From Pseudomonadota bacterium (GTDB lineage Bacteria > Pseudomonadota > Gammaproteobacteria > Burkholderiales > Burkholderiaceae_C): a DNA stretch of 18,549 bases. This document shows positions 7,812-15,671 of the stretch, piece after piece. Under the pieces are notes generated by a model, which ran no database searches, was not told the DNA's origin, and was given only the letters and a program-made list of their open reading frames with translations. Position 1 is the stretch's first letter. The number at the start of each line of letters is the position of its first letter. Made by a program: the position numbers and the translations under genes. The stretch covers positions 1 to 18,549 of the forward strand of contig JAEZEB010000194.1 in the NCBI GenBank assembly GCA_023438115.1, written 5' to 3'.

Positions 7812-8672
7812 TTGGACCAGCTGCTTCCCCAGATCCTGTCCGGCCTGGCCACCGGCGGCATCTATGCCAGCGTGGCGCTCGCGCTGGTGATGATCTACCA
7901 GGCCACGCACCTGGTGAACTTCGCCCAGGGCGAGATGGCGATGTTCGCCACCTACATCTGCTGGTCGCTGCTGCAGGCCGGCCTGCCCTACTGGCCCGCC
8001 TTCCTGGCGACGGTGGCGATCGCCTTCGTGGGCGGCGTGCTCATCGAACGGGTGATCATCCGCCCGGTGGAGAGCGCGCCCGTGCTCTCGGTGGTGATCG
8101 TCTTCATCGGCCTGCTCGTGATCTTCAACAGCATCGCCGGCTGGATCTACAGCTACACCATCAAGCCCTTTCCCAGCCCCTTCCCCTCGCAGCCGGTGTT
8201 CGGCATGAGCGCGCACGGGGTGGGCTCCACGGCCGTCACGCTGGTGGTGCTGGGCCTGGTGTTCGCCTTCTTCCGCTTCACGCCGCTCGGGCTGGCGATG
8301 CGCGCGGCGGCGCAGAACCCGGTGTCGAGCCGGCTCGTGGGCGTGCGCGTGGGCTGGATGCTGGCGCTGGGCTGGGGCCTGGCCGCGGCCATCGGCGCGG
8401 TGGCGGGAATGATGGTGGCGCCGGTCGTCTTCCTCGAGCCCAACATGATGGGCGGCATCCTGCTCTATGCCTTCGCCGGCGCGTTGCTGGGCGGCATCGA
8501 CAGTCCCGCCGGCGCGGTGGTCGGGGGGTTCATCGTCGGCGTGCTGGAGAACGTGATCGGCATCTACCTGGGCACCGACCTCAAGCTCACGGCGGCGCTG
8601 GTGATCATCGTCGCGGTGCTGGTGCTCAAGCCCTCGGGCCTGTTCGGCCGGGTGCACGTCGCGAGGGTCTGA
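7812..8672 (+). CDS. livH: Branched-chain amino acid-type ABC transporter permease LivH
   Basis: This 286-residue inner-membrane permease has about eight hydrophobic helices. It opens with the LivH hallmark GLATGGIYASVALALVMIY and then NFAQGEMAMFATY (36-48). The cytoplasmic ATPase-contact loop is LGLAMRAAAQNP in the middle of the protein. It forms the translocation pore with LivM. Translation starts at TTG 7812, supported by AGGAGG five bases upstream. The spacer after livF is ten bases and livM follows after three bases, so the operon is tightly coupled. Near the carboxy terminus GALLGGIDSPAGAVVGG is typical of the family. Confidence 0.95.
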   Translation: MDQLLPQILSGLATGGIYASVALALVMIYQATHLVNFAQGEMAMFATYICWSLLQAGLPYWPAFLATVAIAFVGGVLIERVIIRPVESAPVLSVVIVFIGLLVIFNSIAGWIYSYTIKPFPSPFPSQPVFGMSAHGVGSTAVTLVVLGLVFAFFRFTPLGLAMRAAAQNPVSSRLVGVRVGWMLALGWGLAAAIGAVAGMMVAPVVFLEPNMMGGILLYAFAGALLGGIDSPAGAVVGGFIVGVLENVIGIYLGTDLKLTAALVIIVAVLVLKPSGLFGRVHVARV

Positions 8673-8675
8673 GGC

Positions 8676-9692
8676 ATGGTCAACTTCGTGCCGGGCCCGG
8701 TGCGCCGTCCCACACTGAACCGCAACCAGTGGATCGGCCTGGCGGTGCTGCTGGTCGTCGCCTGCGTGCTGCCCTTCGTGCTGGGCAACTACCGCGTGTT
8801 CCAGCTCACGCTGGCGCTGGCCTACGCGATCGCGCTGCTCGGTCTCAACATCCTCACCGGCTACAACGGGCAGATCTCGCTGGGTCACGGCGCCTTCTTC
8901 GCGATCGGCGCGTACACCGCGGCGATCCTGATGGACAAGGCGAACTGGCCTTACTGGGCGACGATCCCCGTCGCCGGACTGGTCTGCCTCGTCGCCGGCT
9001 TTCTCTTCGGGCTGCCGGCGCTGCGGCTGGAGGGGCTGTACCTCGCGCTCGCCACCTTCGCGCTGGGCGTGGCCATGCCGCAGATCCTCAAGTACAAGGG
9101 GCTGGAGGCCTGGACCGGCGGCGCCATGGGCGTGGTGATCGCCAAGCCCGAGGCGCCGCCGGACATTCCCCTCAACCAGGACCAGTGGCTCTACTTCTTC
9201 ACGCTCGCGTGGGTGCTGGTGCTGTTCGTCGCGGGATGGAACCTGCTGCGCGGGCGCATAGGCCGCGCGCTGGTGGCCATCCGCGACCATCCCGTCGCCG
9301 CGCAGGCGATGGGCGTGAACACCGCGATGTACAAGTCGCTCACCTTCGGCGTGTCCGCGCTCTACACCGGCGTGGCGGGCGCGCTGTCGGCGATCGCGGT
9401 GCAGTTCGCTTCGCCCGATTCCTTCTCGGTGTTCCTCTCGCTCACGCTGCTGGTGGGCGTGGTGGTCGGCGGCCTCGCCTCGATCTCCGGCGCCTTCTAC
9501 GGCGCGCTCTTCATCCAGTTCATTCCCAACATCGCCGACCAGATCTCGCGTGCCGCGCCCTGGGCGATCTACGGCGTGTTCCTGATCGGTTTCATGTACC
9601 TGATGCCCGCGGGCGTCGCCGGCCTCGTGCGGGCGGCGCGCCAGCGGCTGGCCAGGCGGCAAGCGCGCCCGCAGGACGCGCCCTCTTCGTGA
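8676..9692 (+). CDS. livM: Branched-chain amino acid-type ABC transporter permease LivM
   Basis: This 338-residue permease has a short cytoplasmic amino terminus and about nine to ten hydrophobic helices. GYNGQISLGHG (62-72) is the LivM signature, and a loop reading GRIGRALVAIRDHP followed by AAQAMGVN is the ATPase-contact region. The protein partners LivH. The start ATG lies three bases after the livH stop; the nearest ribosome binding sequence is a modest GAGGG about nine bases upstream, so it probably relies on translational coupling. The carboxy-terminal tail (from about 322) is arginine-rich and cytoplasmic. Family length is normal. Confidence 0.95.
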   Translation: MVNFVPGPVRRPTLNRNQWIGLAVLLVVACVLPFVLGNYRVFQLTLALAYAIALLGLNILTGYNGQISLGHGAFFAIGAYTAAILMDKANWPYWATIPVAGLVCLVAGFLFGLPALRLEGLYLALATFALGVAMPQILKYKGLEAWTGGAMGVVIAKPEAPPDIPLNQDQWLYFFTLAWVLVLFVAGWNLLRGRIGRALVAIRDHPVAAQAMGVNTAMYKSLTFGVSALYTGVAGALSAIAVQFASPDSFSVFLSLTLLVGVVVGGLASISGAFYGALFIQFIPNIADQISRAAPWAIYGVFLIGFMYLMPAGVAGLVRAARQRLARRQARPQDAPSS

Positions 9693-9729
9693 AGTGTGTG
9701 TCTCTCACCTGGAAGGAAAGGAATCGACC

Positions 9730-10920
9730 ATGAAACCCGTTTCGAGAAGGCAGGTCCTCGGGGCGTCGGCGGCGCTGGCGCTGCCGGCTTTCGTGCACGC
9801 GCAGGGCAAGGAGGTGAAGCTGGGGCAGACGATGCCGTACAGCGGCCCCGCGTCCGCCTACGGCACCATCGGCCGGCTGCACCAGGCGTATTTCAGGATG
9901 ATCAACGACCAGGGCGGCGTCAACGGCCACCGCATCAACCTGGTGTCGCTGGACGACGGCTACAGCCCGCCGCGGGCCGTGGAGCAGGTGCGGCGGCTGG
10001 TGGAACAGGAGCAGGTGCTGGCGCTGTTCCAGACGCTGGGCACGCCCAGCAACACCGCGATCCACAAGTACGTCAACGCGCGCAAGGTGCCGCACCTGTT
10101 CGTGGCGACGGGCGCGACGAAGTGGAACGACCCGAAGAACTTCCCCTGGACCTTCGGCTTCAACCTCAGCTACCAGACCGAGGGCGAGATCTACGGCCGC
10201 TACCTGCTGAAGGAAAAGCCGGACGCGAAGGTGGCGATCCTCTACCAGAACGACGACTACGGGAAGGACGTGCTCGAAGGCGTCAAGCACGTGCTGAAGG
10301 GTCCGGCCGCGAAGATGGTCGTGGCCGAGGCGACATACGAGGTGACCGATCCCACGGTGGATTCGCAGATCCTCACGCTGAAGTCCTCGGGTGCCGACAC
10401 CTTCATCAACATCACCACGCCCAAGTTCGCGGCCCAGGCGGTGCGGGCGGCCTTCGACTCGGGCTGGAAGCCGCTGCACTTCCTGAACAACGTCGGTGCC
10501 TCCGTCGGTTCGGTGCTGACGCCGGCGGGCCTGGACAAGGCCGTGGGCCTGGTCACCGTGCAGTACTACAAGGACGCCACCGATCCGCAGTGGAAGGACG
10601 ACCCCGCCATGCTGGAGTGGCGCGCCTTCATGGGCCGCCACTACCGCGATGGCAACGTGGACGACGCGACCAACATCTACGCCTACATCACGGCGCAGAC
10701 CATGGTGCAGGTACTCAGGCAATGCGGCAACGACATGACGCGCGACAACATCAAGCGCCAGGCGGAGAGCCTGAAGAACTTCCGCCCGCCGCTGCTGCTG
10801 CCCGGCATCGCCATGAACACCAGCCCCAGCGACCATGCCCCGATCAGCCAGGCGCAGCTGTCGCGCTTCACGGGCAAGCAGTGGCAGCTGTTCGGCGAGG
10901 TGCTCGGCGGCCAGGGCTGA
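9730..10920 (+). CDS. ABC transporter substrate-binding protein (LivK-type, Tat-like signal)
   Basis: This 396-residue protein is the periplasmic receptor of the operon. The amino terminus SRRQVLG plus the following alanine-rich hydrophobic stretch fits a twin-arginine signal, with probable cleavage after VHA (about residue 24). The mature part is a type I periplasmic binding fold (Peripla_BP_6): KLGQTMPYSGPASAYG, the MINDQGGVNG segment, SLDDGYSP, FQTLGTPSN and ILYQNDDYGKD. This subfamily (GATKWNDPKNFPWT loop) is abundant in Burkholderiales and Rhizobiales; members bind amino acids, aromatic acids or other small carboxylates, so leucine or valine should not be assumed. The ATG at 9730 has AAGGA about eight bases upstream; the longer frame from 9694 would put sequence before the signal peptide. 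It is the last gene of the operon, 37 bases after livM. Confidence 0.93.
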   Translation: MKPVSRRQVLGASAALALPAFVHAQGKEVKLGQTMPYSGPASAYGTIGRLHQAYFRMINDQGGVNGHRINLVSLDDGYSPPRAVEQVRRLVEQEQVLALFQTLGTPSNTAIHKYVNARKVPHLFVATGATKWNDPKNFPWTFGFNLSYQTEGEIYGRYLLKEKPDAKVAILYQNDDYGKDVLEGVKHVLKGPAAKMVVAEATYEVTDPTVDSQILTLKSSGADTFINITTPKFAAQAVRAAFDSGWKPLHFLNNVGASVGSVLTPAGLDKAVGLVTVQYYKDATDPQWKDDPAMLEWRAFMGRHYRDGNVDDATNIYAYITAQTMVQVLRQCGNDMTRDNIKRQAESLKNFRPPLLLPGIAMNTSPSDHAPISQAQLSRFTGKQWQLFGEVLGGQG

Positions 10921-10934
10921 GGCGCGAGCCTCAG
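10917..10934. terminator. Perfect hairpin with GCGA tetraloop between livK and the convergent small gene
   Basis: CTGAGGC (10917-10923) and GCCTCAG (10928-10934) form a perfect seven-base stem closed by GCGA, a GNRA-type tetraloop. Each arm holds the stop codon of one converging gene: TGA 10918-10920 for the binding protein and 10931-10933 on the minus strand. There is no T-tract, so it may act as a bidirectional terminator or an mRNA 3' stabiliser. Confidence 0.5.
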
Positions 10935-11170
10935 AACAGCGGATAGACGTCGCGCAGGCCCACCCGCCCGCGCAGCACGTCGCGCCCGCACACGAGGCAG
11001 CGGTACAGGCGCAGGAAGGGGATCAGCCGCATCCAGGGCCGGCGCCGCTGCCGCCGGAAGCCCGGCTTGGCGCAGCCGCAGCGGAAGAAGGCCAGCGGCG
11101 CGCCTTCGTCCCCGGGATCGCCGGCGCGCGGTGGCGCGGCGATCGTGCGTGCGGCTCCTCGGTTCTTCAT
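10931..11170 (-). CDS. Small four-cysteine, arginine-rich protein of unknown function
   Basis: This 79-residue protein is in an open frame that runs further upstream to 11473; the ATG at 11170 is the most reasonable start, although no clear ribosome binding site precedes it. C31-G-C33 and C58-L-V-C61 form two cysteine pairs separated by a basic, arginine-rich stretch, which looks like a single small zinc-ribbon or treble-clef-like fold. The first 25 residues are low complexity. I do not recognise a named family. Its end lies ten bases from the end of the binding protein gene, with a hairpin covering both stops, which supports it being a real gene end. Metal or nucleic acid binding is an inference from the cysteines and charge. 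Confidence 0.5.
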   Translation of the reverse strand: MKNRGAARTIAAPPRAGDPGDEGAPLAFFRCGCAKPGFRRQRRRPWMRLIPFLRLYRCLVCGRDVLRGRVGLRDVYPLF

Positions 11171-11341
11171 GGTGCTGGGGTGAGAGCGCCATGGAAGCAC
11201 AGCCGCGATAGCCCTGCTTAAGCCATTCGCGTACGTCTTGTCAGACTGGAGGATGGTTCCAAGCCGGACCGTCGCGGGCCGGCCACGGCCGGCTGGCCGT
11301 TGACGCGGCGGCGGCCGACGCACGGCCGCGCCCGGATGGCC

Positions 11342-11347
11342 TATCTT
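11342..11347 (+). promoter_or_regulatory. -10-like hexamer close to the HAD gene start (possible leaderless transcript)
   Basis: TATCTT ends seven bases before ATG 11355, which is about where transcription would begin, and no ribosome binding site is present. No good -35 box is seen at 16-18 bases upstream; TTGACG at 11300-11305 is too far away. Confidence 0.25.
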
Positions 11348-11354
11348 CGGACCC

Positions 11355-12134
11355 ATGCCCCTGGACCTGCGCCGCATCAGCGCCCTGTGCTTCGACGTCG
11401 ACGGCACCATCGCGGACACCGACGACCACCTCGTGGCGCAGCTCGCCGCCTTCGTCGGCAAGGTGCCCGGCATCAGCGGGCGGCGCAGCGAGCGGGTGGC
11501 CCGCCAGGTGGTGATGGGCCTGGAGACGCCCGTGCACGGCGCCTATGCCCTGCTCGACCGCCTGGGCCTGGACACGCCCGTGGACCGCCTGCGATCGCGC
11601 CTGCGCGCGGTGAAGCGCCGCGGCGCCGACCCCGCGCGCGAGCGCAACCCGGAAGCGATCGACGAGGTCCCCCACGACATGGTGCCGGGCGTGCAGGAGA
11701 TGCTGCACAAGCTGGCGAAGCTCTATCCGATGTGCACCATCTCCACCGGCAGCGCGCCGCGCGTCGAGCGTTTCCTCGCGCACTACGGCGTGCGCGAGCT
11801 GTTCACCGCGGTGGTCGGCGCGCAGACCACGCGGCGCATGAAGCCGCATCCCGAACCGCTGCTGTATGCGGCGGAGAAGATGGGCGTGGCGCCCTCCGGA
11901 TGCCTCATGGTGGGCGACACCACCATCGACGTGCGCACCGGCCGCGCGGCGGGCGCGCAGACCGTCGCCGTGCTGTGCGGCTTCGGCACCGAAGGCGAGC
12001 TGCGCGCCGCCGGTGCCGACCTGGTGCTGCGCACCACCTCCGACCTGCTGGGCGTGCTGGACCCCGGCGAGGATCCGCTGCACGAGGAAACCGCCAGCCC
12101 CGAACCGCGGAGCCCTGTCCATGAATCGCGATGA
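11355..12134 (+). CDS. HAD-superfamily hydrolase (phosphoglycolate phosphatase-like)
   Basis: This 259-residue soluble enzyme shows all four HAD motifs: DVDGT (14-18, nucleophile D14, acid/base D16), the threonine/serine strand TIST (T131), K163 in RRMKPHPEP, and GDTTID (187-192). A helical cap between residues about 20 and 105 makes it subclass IA, like Gph phosphoglycolate phosphatase and related phosphatases. The true substrate is a small phosphomonoester that cannot be named from sequence. The last 25 residues are a proline- and glutamate-rich tail outside the fold. The 3' end overlaps the start of the Nramp-like gene by 14 bases, so the two are probably co-translated. No ribosome binding site precedes the ATG. 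Confidence 0.9.
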   Translation: MPLDLRRISALCFDVDGTIADTDDHLVAQLAAFVGKVPGISGRRSERVARQVVMGLETPVHGAYALLDRLGLDTPVDRLRSRLRAVKRRGADPARERNPEAIDEVPHDMVPGVQEMLHKLAKLYPMCTISTGSAPRVERFLAHYGVRELFTAVVGAQTTRRMKPHPEPLLYAAEKMGVAPSGCLMVGDTTIDVRTGRAAGAQTVAVLCGFGTEGELRAAGADLVLRTTSDLLGVLDPGEDPLHEETASPEPRSPVHESR

Positions 12135-13425
12135 CGACCTGCGCCATGGCAAACACGGCGTGAGCAGCCTGGTGGACGACGACGGCGGCGCGCCGGCGAA
12201 GTGGAAGGTGGTCGGCCCCGGCCTGGTGGTGGCGGCCACCGGCGTGGGAGCGGCCGACATGGTGGCCACCCTGGTCGCCGGCTCGCGCTACGGCTACGCG
12301 CTGCTGTGGGCGGTGATCGTGGGCGTGATCCTCAAGATCATCCTGGTGGAAGGCGCAGGCCGCTACACGCTGGCCACGGGGCGCACCATCTTCGAGGGCT
12401 GGCGCACCCTGGGCCGCTGGACCACCTGGTACTTCGGGCCCTACATCATGATCTGGGGCTTCGTGTACGGCGCGACCGCGATGTCCTCGGCCGCGATGCC
12501 GCTGGCCGCCCTCTTCCCCGCCGTCGACCTCAAGCTCTGGGCCGTCTTCATGGGCCTGGCCGGCTTCACGATGGTCTGGTTCGGCCACTACGCGCTGTTC
12601 GAGAAGATCACGGCGGTGCTCGTGGGCCTGATGTTCATCACCGTCGTCGGCCTCGCGATCATCGCGGTGCCCAACATCCCCGCGATGCTCCGCGGGCTGG
12701 TGCCCTCCATCCCCGAAGGCGGGGTGCTCTACACCCTGGCCCTGGCCGGCGGCGTGGGCGGCACCATCACGCTTGCGGCCTACGGCTACTGGCTGCGCGA
12801 GAAAGGCTGGTACACGCCCAAGTGGATGCAGGTCATGCGCATCGACAACACCATGGCCTACGTGCTCACGGGCATCTTCGTGATCGCCATGCTGATCGTC
12901 GGCGCGGAGGTCGTGCGCGCCGCCGGCGTGTCGCTGAGCGCCGGCGACGAGGGCCTGCTGGACCTGACCGAGGTGCTGCGCGAGCGCTACGGCGACGTCG
13001 TCGGCACCGGCTTCCTGGTGGGCTTCTGGGCCGCGTCCTTCTCCTCCGTGCTGGGCGTGTGGAACGGCGTCTCGCTCATGTTCGCGGACTTCTGGGGCAA
13101 CATCCGCGGCCTGCCTTCCGGCCATCCGGACACGCGCGTGGGCGGCAGGTACTTCCGCTTCTACGTGCTGTGGCTCACCTTCCCGCCCATGGTGCTGCTC
13201 CTGCTGGACCGGCCCATCGGCCTGATCCTGCTGTACGGCATCCTGGGCTCGCTGTTCATGCCCTTCCTGGCTGTCACGCTGCTTGGCCTGCTCAATGGCC
13301 GGCGCGCGCCGGCGGGCTGGGGCAACAACGCGCTGCGCAACGTGCTGATGGGGATCACCGCCCTGCTCTTCATCGCCCTCGGCGCGCAGCAGCTGTGGAA
13401 GGAAGTCAGCCGCCTGCTGGCCTAG
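12121..13425 (+). CDS. Divergent Nramp-like membrane transporter
   Basis: This 434-residue protein has about eleven hydrophobic helices arranged as in the Nramp/SLC11 family, and its first helix begins GPGLVVAATGVGAADMV. In true Nramp metal transporters helix 1 carries DPGN and helix 6 carries MPH; here the equivalents read GAADM (43-47) and TITLAAYGYW (215-224), so the standard manganese/iron ligands are missing. Databases usually name such sequences Nramp family divalent metal transporter, but the ion is unproven. The start ATG at 12121 is placed inside the end of the HAD phosphatase gene (14-base overlap), giving a hydrophilic tail of about 28 residues before helix 1. The frame extends upstream but only through HAD coding sequence. 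The 3' end overlaps the convergent MFS gene by 20 bases. Confidence 0.88.
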   Translation: MNRDDDLRHGKHGVSSLVDDDGGAPAKWKVVGPGLVVAATGVGAADMVATLVAGSRYGYALLWAVIVGVILKIILVEGAGRYTLATGRTIFEGWRTLGRWTTWYFGPYIMIWGFVYGATAMSSAAMPLAALFPAVDLKLWAVFMGLAGFTMVWFGHYALFEKITAVLVGLMFITVVGLAIIAVPNIPAMLRGLVPSIPEGGVLYTLALAGGVGGTITLAAYGYWLREKGWYTPKWMQVMRIDNTMAYVLTGIFVIAMLIVGAEVVRAAGVSLSAGDEGLLDLTEVLRERYGDVVGTGFLVGFWAASFSSVLGVWNGVSLMFADFWGNIRGLPSGHPDTRVGGRYFRFYVLWLTFPPMVLLLLDRPIGLILLYGILGSLFMPFLAVTLLGLLNGRRAPAGWGNNALRNVLMGITALLFIALGAQQLWKEVSRLLA

Positions 13426-14611
13426 CGCGGAGCACGATCCGGAACAGCACCGCCTGCGCGGTGAGGCCGATCACCGCCCACGACAGCATCAGCACGCCCA
13501 GGGACACCTGGCCCTCGTGCGGCACCAGCCCCACGATTTGCGAGCCCAGCGCGCCGCTCAGCTGCTGCAGCAATCCGCCGATGGCGGCGGCCGATCCGGC
13601 CAAAGCCGGCACCAGGCCGACGGTGCCCGAGAGCGTCGGCGGCGCGAGCAGGCCGTGGCCGATGCCCAGCAGCAGCAACGGCAGGGCGAGCGCCAAAGGA
13701 CTCTGCGCACCCCACAGGCCCAGCGCCAGCACCAGCACCAGGCCGGTGAGCGTCCAGGCCTGCCCCAGGCCCATGATGCGGCGCTCGCTGCGGCGGTGGA
13801 CCGCGCGGCTGGTCCAGAGGTTGCCGAAGATGTAGGCGACCGGGATGCACATGATGTACCAGCCGATGTGCTCCGGCGTCACGCCGTAGGCCTTGAGCAC
13901 GATGGGCGCGCCGCCGAGGAAGGTGTAGAAGGTCGCGGTGGTGGACGCGAGGATCGCCACGTACAGCAGGTACGCCGGCTCGCGCAGCAGCCGCAGGTAG
14001 CCGGCCGCCAGCGTGCGCCAGCCGCCTTCGCCTTCGCGGCGCTGCGGGCGAACGTCGGGCAGGCTGCGCCACGCGGACACGAGCAGCACCGCGCCCAGCA
14101 CCGCCATCAGCACGAAGTTGGACTGCCAGCCCAGGCGCACGTGCAGCTGTCCGCCCACCAGCGTGGCCAGCGGCGGGCACACGCCCATGGTCATGCCCAC
14201 GAAGGCCATCATGCGCGTGCGCTCGGCGCCGGCGAAGAGGTCCTGCACCATGGCGCGCCCGACCACCATGCCGGCGGCGCTGCCGGCCCCCTGCAACACG
14301 CGCGCGACGGTGAGCACGGCGAGATTGGGCGCCAGCGCCGCGAGCACCGAGGCGCCCACCGCCAGGCCCAGCCCGAACAGCAGCAGCGGCTTGCGGCCGA
14401 AGCGGTCCGAGAGCGGGCCGTACACGAGCTGCAGGCCACCGTAGGCGACGATGAAGCCGCTGAGGGTGAGCTGCACGCTGCCCTGGCCGGCGGCGAAGGT
14501 GGCGGGCCAGTCCTGCATCGACGGCAGGCTGATGGTCATGGCGAGCAGGCCGAAGGCCAGCTGCGAGATGAGGCTGGCGATCAGCCAGGGGGACGGGGGT
14601 GCGGCGGTCAT
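13406..14611 (-). CDS. MFS transporter, Bcr/CflA-like drug exporter
   Basis: This 401-residue inner-membrane protein has about twelve hydrophobic helices and the MFS motif A GPLSDRFGRK at 65-74. The first helices (SLPSMQDWPATF, then QLTLSGFIVAYGGLQLVYG) match the Bcr/CflA group of proton-driven multidrug exporters; ARVLQGAGSAAGMVVGRAMVQD is typical of their fourth helix. The substrate is unknown. The ATG at 14611 lacks a clear ribosome binding site, but it is followed directly by a short tail and helix 1. The end overlaps the convergent Nramp-like gene by 20 bases, so long transcripts from either side would be antisense to each other. The upstream ketopantoate reductase-like gene is on the same strand, separated by a GC-rich repeat. 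Confidence 0.93.
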   Translation of the reverse strand: MTAAPPSPWLIASLISQLAFGLLAMTISLPSMQDWPATFAAGQGSVQLTLSGFIVAYGGLQLVYGPLSDRFGRKPLLLFGLGLAVGASVLAALAPNLAVLTVARVLQGAGSAAGMVVGRAMVQDLFAGAERTRMMAFVGMTMGVCPPLATLVGGQLHVRLGWQSNFVLMAVLGAVLLVSAWRSLPDVRPQRREGEGGWRTLAAGYLRLLREPAYLLYVAILASTTATFYTFLGGAPIVLKAYGVTPEHIGWYIMCIPVAYIFGNLWTSRAVHRRSERRIMGLGQAWTLTGLVLVLALGLWGAQSPLALALPLLLLGIGHGLLAPPTLSGTVGLVPALAGSAAAIGGLLQQLSGALGSQIVGLVPHEGQVSLGVLMLSWAVIGLTAQAVLFRIVLRARPAGG

Positions 14612-14645
14612 CGGGGCGGAGGGGAACCGGCGAGCTTAACTTGCC

Positions 14646-14689
14646 GGCGGGGAGTGCCCCCGCCCCAGCCCTCCCCCGGAGGGGGAGGG
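14646..14689. repeat. Double GC-hairpin intergenic repeat, copy 1
   Basis: Two adjacent hairpins are seen: GGCGGGG (14646-14652) with CCCCGCC (14658-14664), and CCCTCCCCC (14669-14677) with GGGGGAGGG (14681-14689). CCCTCCCCC/GGGGGAGGG elements are widespread between genes in Comamonadaceae, which I take from general knowledge. It separates the ketopantoate reductase-like gene from the MFS gene downstream of it and could attenuate read-through. Confidence 0.6.
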
Positions 14690-14699
14690 AGGAAGAAGG

Positions 14700-15596
14700 T
14701 CAGCGGTTTTCCAGCAGCTTCACCAGCGCCCACAGCACGCGGTTCGCGGGCGTCGGGATGCCCAGTGCCGCGCCGCGGCGCACGATGTGGCCGTTGAGGA
14801 AGTCGATCTCCGTCGGCTTGCCCCGCGCGAGGTCCTGGGCAGTGGACGAATACTGCCCCGGCATGCCCTCGACCAGCCGGCGCATCGCCACGTGCGGATC
14901 GCCCGGCACGTCCACGCCTTCGGCCTTGGCGACGGCCAGGCATTCGTCCACCACGTCGCGCATCACGTCCCACACGCCCTCGCCCTTCACCGTCTCGCCG
15001 TAAGGCTTGTTCGCAATGGCGGAGACCGCGTTGTAGGCGCTGTTGAGGATCAGCTTGAACCACAGCGCGCCGCGCACGTTGGGGGAGATCTCCGTGGGCA
15101 CGCCTGCGCCGGTGAACGCGCGCATGGCTTCCTCGCTGCGCGCGGACGGCTCGACCACGAGTTCGCCGCGGCCGTGGTGCTTCAGGTGGCCGGGACCCGC
15201 CATCTCGGTGGCGACGTAGACCACCGCCGCGGCTACCGCGTGCTCGGGCAGCACCGTGCGCAGGCGCTCGGCGTTGTCCACGCCGTTCTGCAGGCACAGC
15301 ACCAGGCTGTCCGGCCGCAGCACGCGCTTGAGTTCGCGTCCGGCCGCTTCGGTGTCCATGGACTTGACGCAGAAGAGCACCAGGTCCGCCGGCGGTGCCT
15401 GGGCGACGTCGGTGACGGCGTTCAGCCGCACCGCCTCGTCGAAGCTGCGCGTCTCCATGCGCAGGCCGTCGCGCAGGATCGCCTCCACGTGGCCGGGGCG
15501 GCCCACCAGGGTCACCGCATGTCCCGCGCGCGCCAGCATGCCGCCGAAGTAGCAGCCCACCGCGCCCGCACCCATCACCGTCACGTTCAACGCCAT
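14700..15596 (-). CDS. Ketopantoate reductase (PanE/ApbA) family oxidoreductase
   Basis: This 298-residue NADPH-dependent enzyme family reduces 2-ketopantoate to pantoate in pantothenate and coenzyme A synthesis; several paralogues per genome act on other substrates. The Rossmann motif GAGAVG is at 9-14, K78 follows the fourth strand, QNG is at 103-105, and the catalytic region reads LWFKLILNSAYN with K181, N185 and N189. The carboxy-terminal QD and EID segment (254-255, 263-265) is the substrate-binding part. The start at 15596 is set by AAGGAGG on the minus strand (15609-15603) six bases before the ATG, preferred over ATG 15623. Calling it panE itself would be too strong, since no pan genes are adjacent. 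It is divergent from the P450 gene. Confidence 0.92.
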   Translation of the reverse strand: MALNVTVMGAGAVGCYFGGMLARAGHAVTLVGRPGHVEAILRDGLRMETRSFDEAVRLNAVTDVAQAPPADLVLFCVKSMDTEAAGRELKRVLRPDSLVLCLQNGVDNAERLRTVLPEHAVAAAVVYVATEMAGPGHLKHHGRGELVVEPSARSEEAMRAFTGAGVPTEISPNVRGALWFKLILNSAYNAVSAIANKPYGETVKGEGVWDVMRDVVDECLAVAKAEGVDVPGDPHVAMRRLVEGMPGQYSSTAQDLARGKPTEIDFLNGHIVRRGAALGIPTPANRVLWALVKLLENR

Positions 15597-15671
15597 CGCG
15601 TCCCTCCTTGCAGAAGCCGCCATCCTCCAATCGGGAGAGAAACCTGACTGGCGCGGGGTCTTCCCGCTCCT

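Noticed and set aside
11278..11293. GCCGGC inverted repeat upstream of the HAD gene as a terminator
   Set aside because: A short self-complementary GC word with no T-tract and no gene ending nearby on either strand.
11300..11305. TTGACG as a -35 box for the HAD gene
   Set aside because: It is 36 bases from the only -10-like hexamer, too far for a sigma-70 promoter.
11905..13125. Long minus-strand open frame across the Nramp-like gene
   Set aside because: Low-complexity antisense product; the plus strand encodes an unmistakable multi-helix membrane protein.
13517..14797. A 426-codon plus-strand open frame antisense to the Bcr/CflA-like exporter
   Set aside because: Glutamine/histidine/arginine-rich shadow with no domain; the minus strand has MFS motif A and twelve helices.
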